Assembly (NCBI GenBank): GCA_031216445.1
Contig: CM062200.1
Span: 6,726,501 to 6,790,500, forward strand
DNA length: 64,000 bases
Source: Lateolabrax maculatus
Taxonomy: Eukaryota > Chordata > Actinopteri > Acropomatiformes > Lateolabracidae
Direction: 5' to 3'
Below, piece after piece: positions 63,188 to 64,000 of the stretch. The translations under genes were made by a program, and so were the position numbers. The first letter of the stretch is position 1; the number at the start of each line of letters is the position of its first letter. Below the pieces are notes generated by a model that saw only the letters and a program-made list of their open reading frames with translations, made no database searches and was not told the DNA's origin.

Positions 63188-64000
63188 AGTTACGTAGATT
63201 AATTACATGTAACAACTTGAAAATTTTTTTCAAAAAAAAAAACTTTGGATTTCTCTCCAGCAGTCTAAGAGAGACAGCAGGTTTATGATTTGGGATATCA
63301 GCATAGATATTACTTCATGTGAGGCTGATGTTAATATCAGATAATTAGACACTGGAGACCTGCTTTTACAAAAAAAACAAGCACAGATTCTGCTCAAAAG
63401 GTTAGCTTACAAAGAGTAAGACTGCAAAAAATAGCACACATTGTATAGTGTTAGTGTTAGTGCATAGTATTAGTATGTAGTATGGAGTCGGAAATTGCTA
63501 CATTTGTGTTTTTTTTTTAAATTATAGGTGAATAGGGCAAAGTTGGAATGGCAGATTTCTGTGTGAGATACTGAAATTCTATCTGGGAAAGTGAGGTAAG
63601 GCCAGAGGTTTTCTCTGGTCATGCAACAGCAGTAGTTACAATGCTGTTAGAAGTAATGGCCAGATACAGTAAATGAAAGATGATAATTTACTGCAGCTTT
63701 AAATGTTAATTTAAAGTAAACAAGTGGGACATCATGAATCCATACAAGTTTTTTTGTATATAGACAGAAGTTAGAACAAAGCAACCAATAAAAAGAAAAA
63801 TAGGCCTGGATGTTCCTTTGCAATATGATCACGACTTCACCATCAAAGTTGCCAGATTTGTTTTTCTGTACTTCCAGAATATTTAAATGCAGAGTTGTCG
63901 TTTCCTTACGTATATGCACATTCTCCCATCACATTTCCATGCAAAGCTGCACTTTGTGGGTGTGCAGTGATTACAAATGAAGACCCAACCCTATTTATAA

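Larger units (their letters stand above)
61049..64000 (-). other. dock1: dock1 intron reaching the window edge
   Basis: No further dock1 exon could be read. It holds a (GA)n tract at 61559-61580, a purine-rich stretch at 62790-62950 and a long (CA)n at 63114-63187. No nested gene (such as insyn2a, which lies within DOCK1 in mammals) is visible. Confidence 0.6.

Overview
The window is vertebrate nuclear DNA, almost certainly from a ray-finned (percomorph-type) fish. Coding exons are short, carry GT..AG introns and are separated by tens of kilobases of AT-rich noncoding DNA. The repeats are ones I know from percomorph genomes: MITEs with TAGGGCTGCAA ends, the 'caacaactattggatgga' repeat, the 'aagtaaaagtagcaatacc' repeat and fold-back MITEs. 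There are no bacterial operons, phage, CRISPR arrays or rRNA.

Three protein-coding genes can be read directly. clrn3 (clarin-3, + strand, three exons, 18,777-20,068) encodes a complete 230-aa four-TM protein. foxi1 (forkhead class I factor, - strand, two exons, 41,298-42,752) encodes a complete 388-aa protein. dock1 (- strand, 54,248-61,048 and beyond the right edge) is represented by its last six coding exons, which join in phase into 300 residues ending in the DOCK1 signature ...KTTRKQASIDSGIVQ. A fourth gene, ptpre, is inferred from synteny: a CpG-rich segment at about 16.9-17.5 kb holds a strong minus-strand splice donor (CCGAG|GTGAGT). It would be the 5' exon of ptpre, with the left 17 kb being its first intron.

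Layout: 1-17.2 kb, inferred ptpre intron 1 with repeats and a few conserved-looking islands; 17.2-18.8 kb, head-to-head ptpre/clrn3 promoter interval; 18.8-20.6 kb, clrn3; 20.6-40.7 kb, a gene-free interval with several fold-back repeats and (32-40 kb) non-repetitive, moderately GC-rich blocks that look like foxi1 regulatory elements; 40.7-42.85 kb, foxi1 with TATA box and poly(A) signal; 42.85-53.48 kb, a second gene-free interval with a LINE relic, a 145-bp hAT-type MITE and a 1.1-kb old repeat; 53.48-64 kb, the 3' end of dock1.

Order and relative orientation (dock1-foxi-clrn3-ptpre) match the mammalian DOCK1-FOXI2-CLRN3-PTPRE segment (human 10q26), so this is conserved microsynteny. The genes do not form one pathway. 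They are a developmental transcription factor with its regulatory landscape, flanked by a Rac exchange factor, a tetraspan membrane protein and (inferred) a receptor phosphatase. I found no convincing evidence for an undescribed gene system. The most useful leads are a TG-only splice acceptor in clrn3, a 15-glycine tract in foxi1, several fold-back elements, a nested hairpin in a candidate enhancer and a series of candidate conserved noncoding elements.
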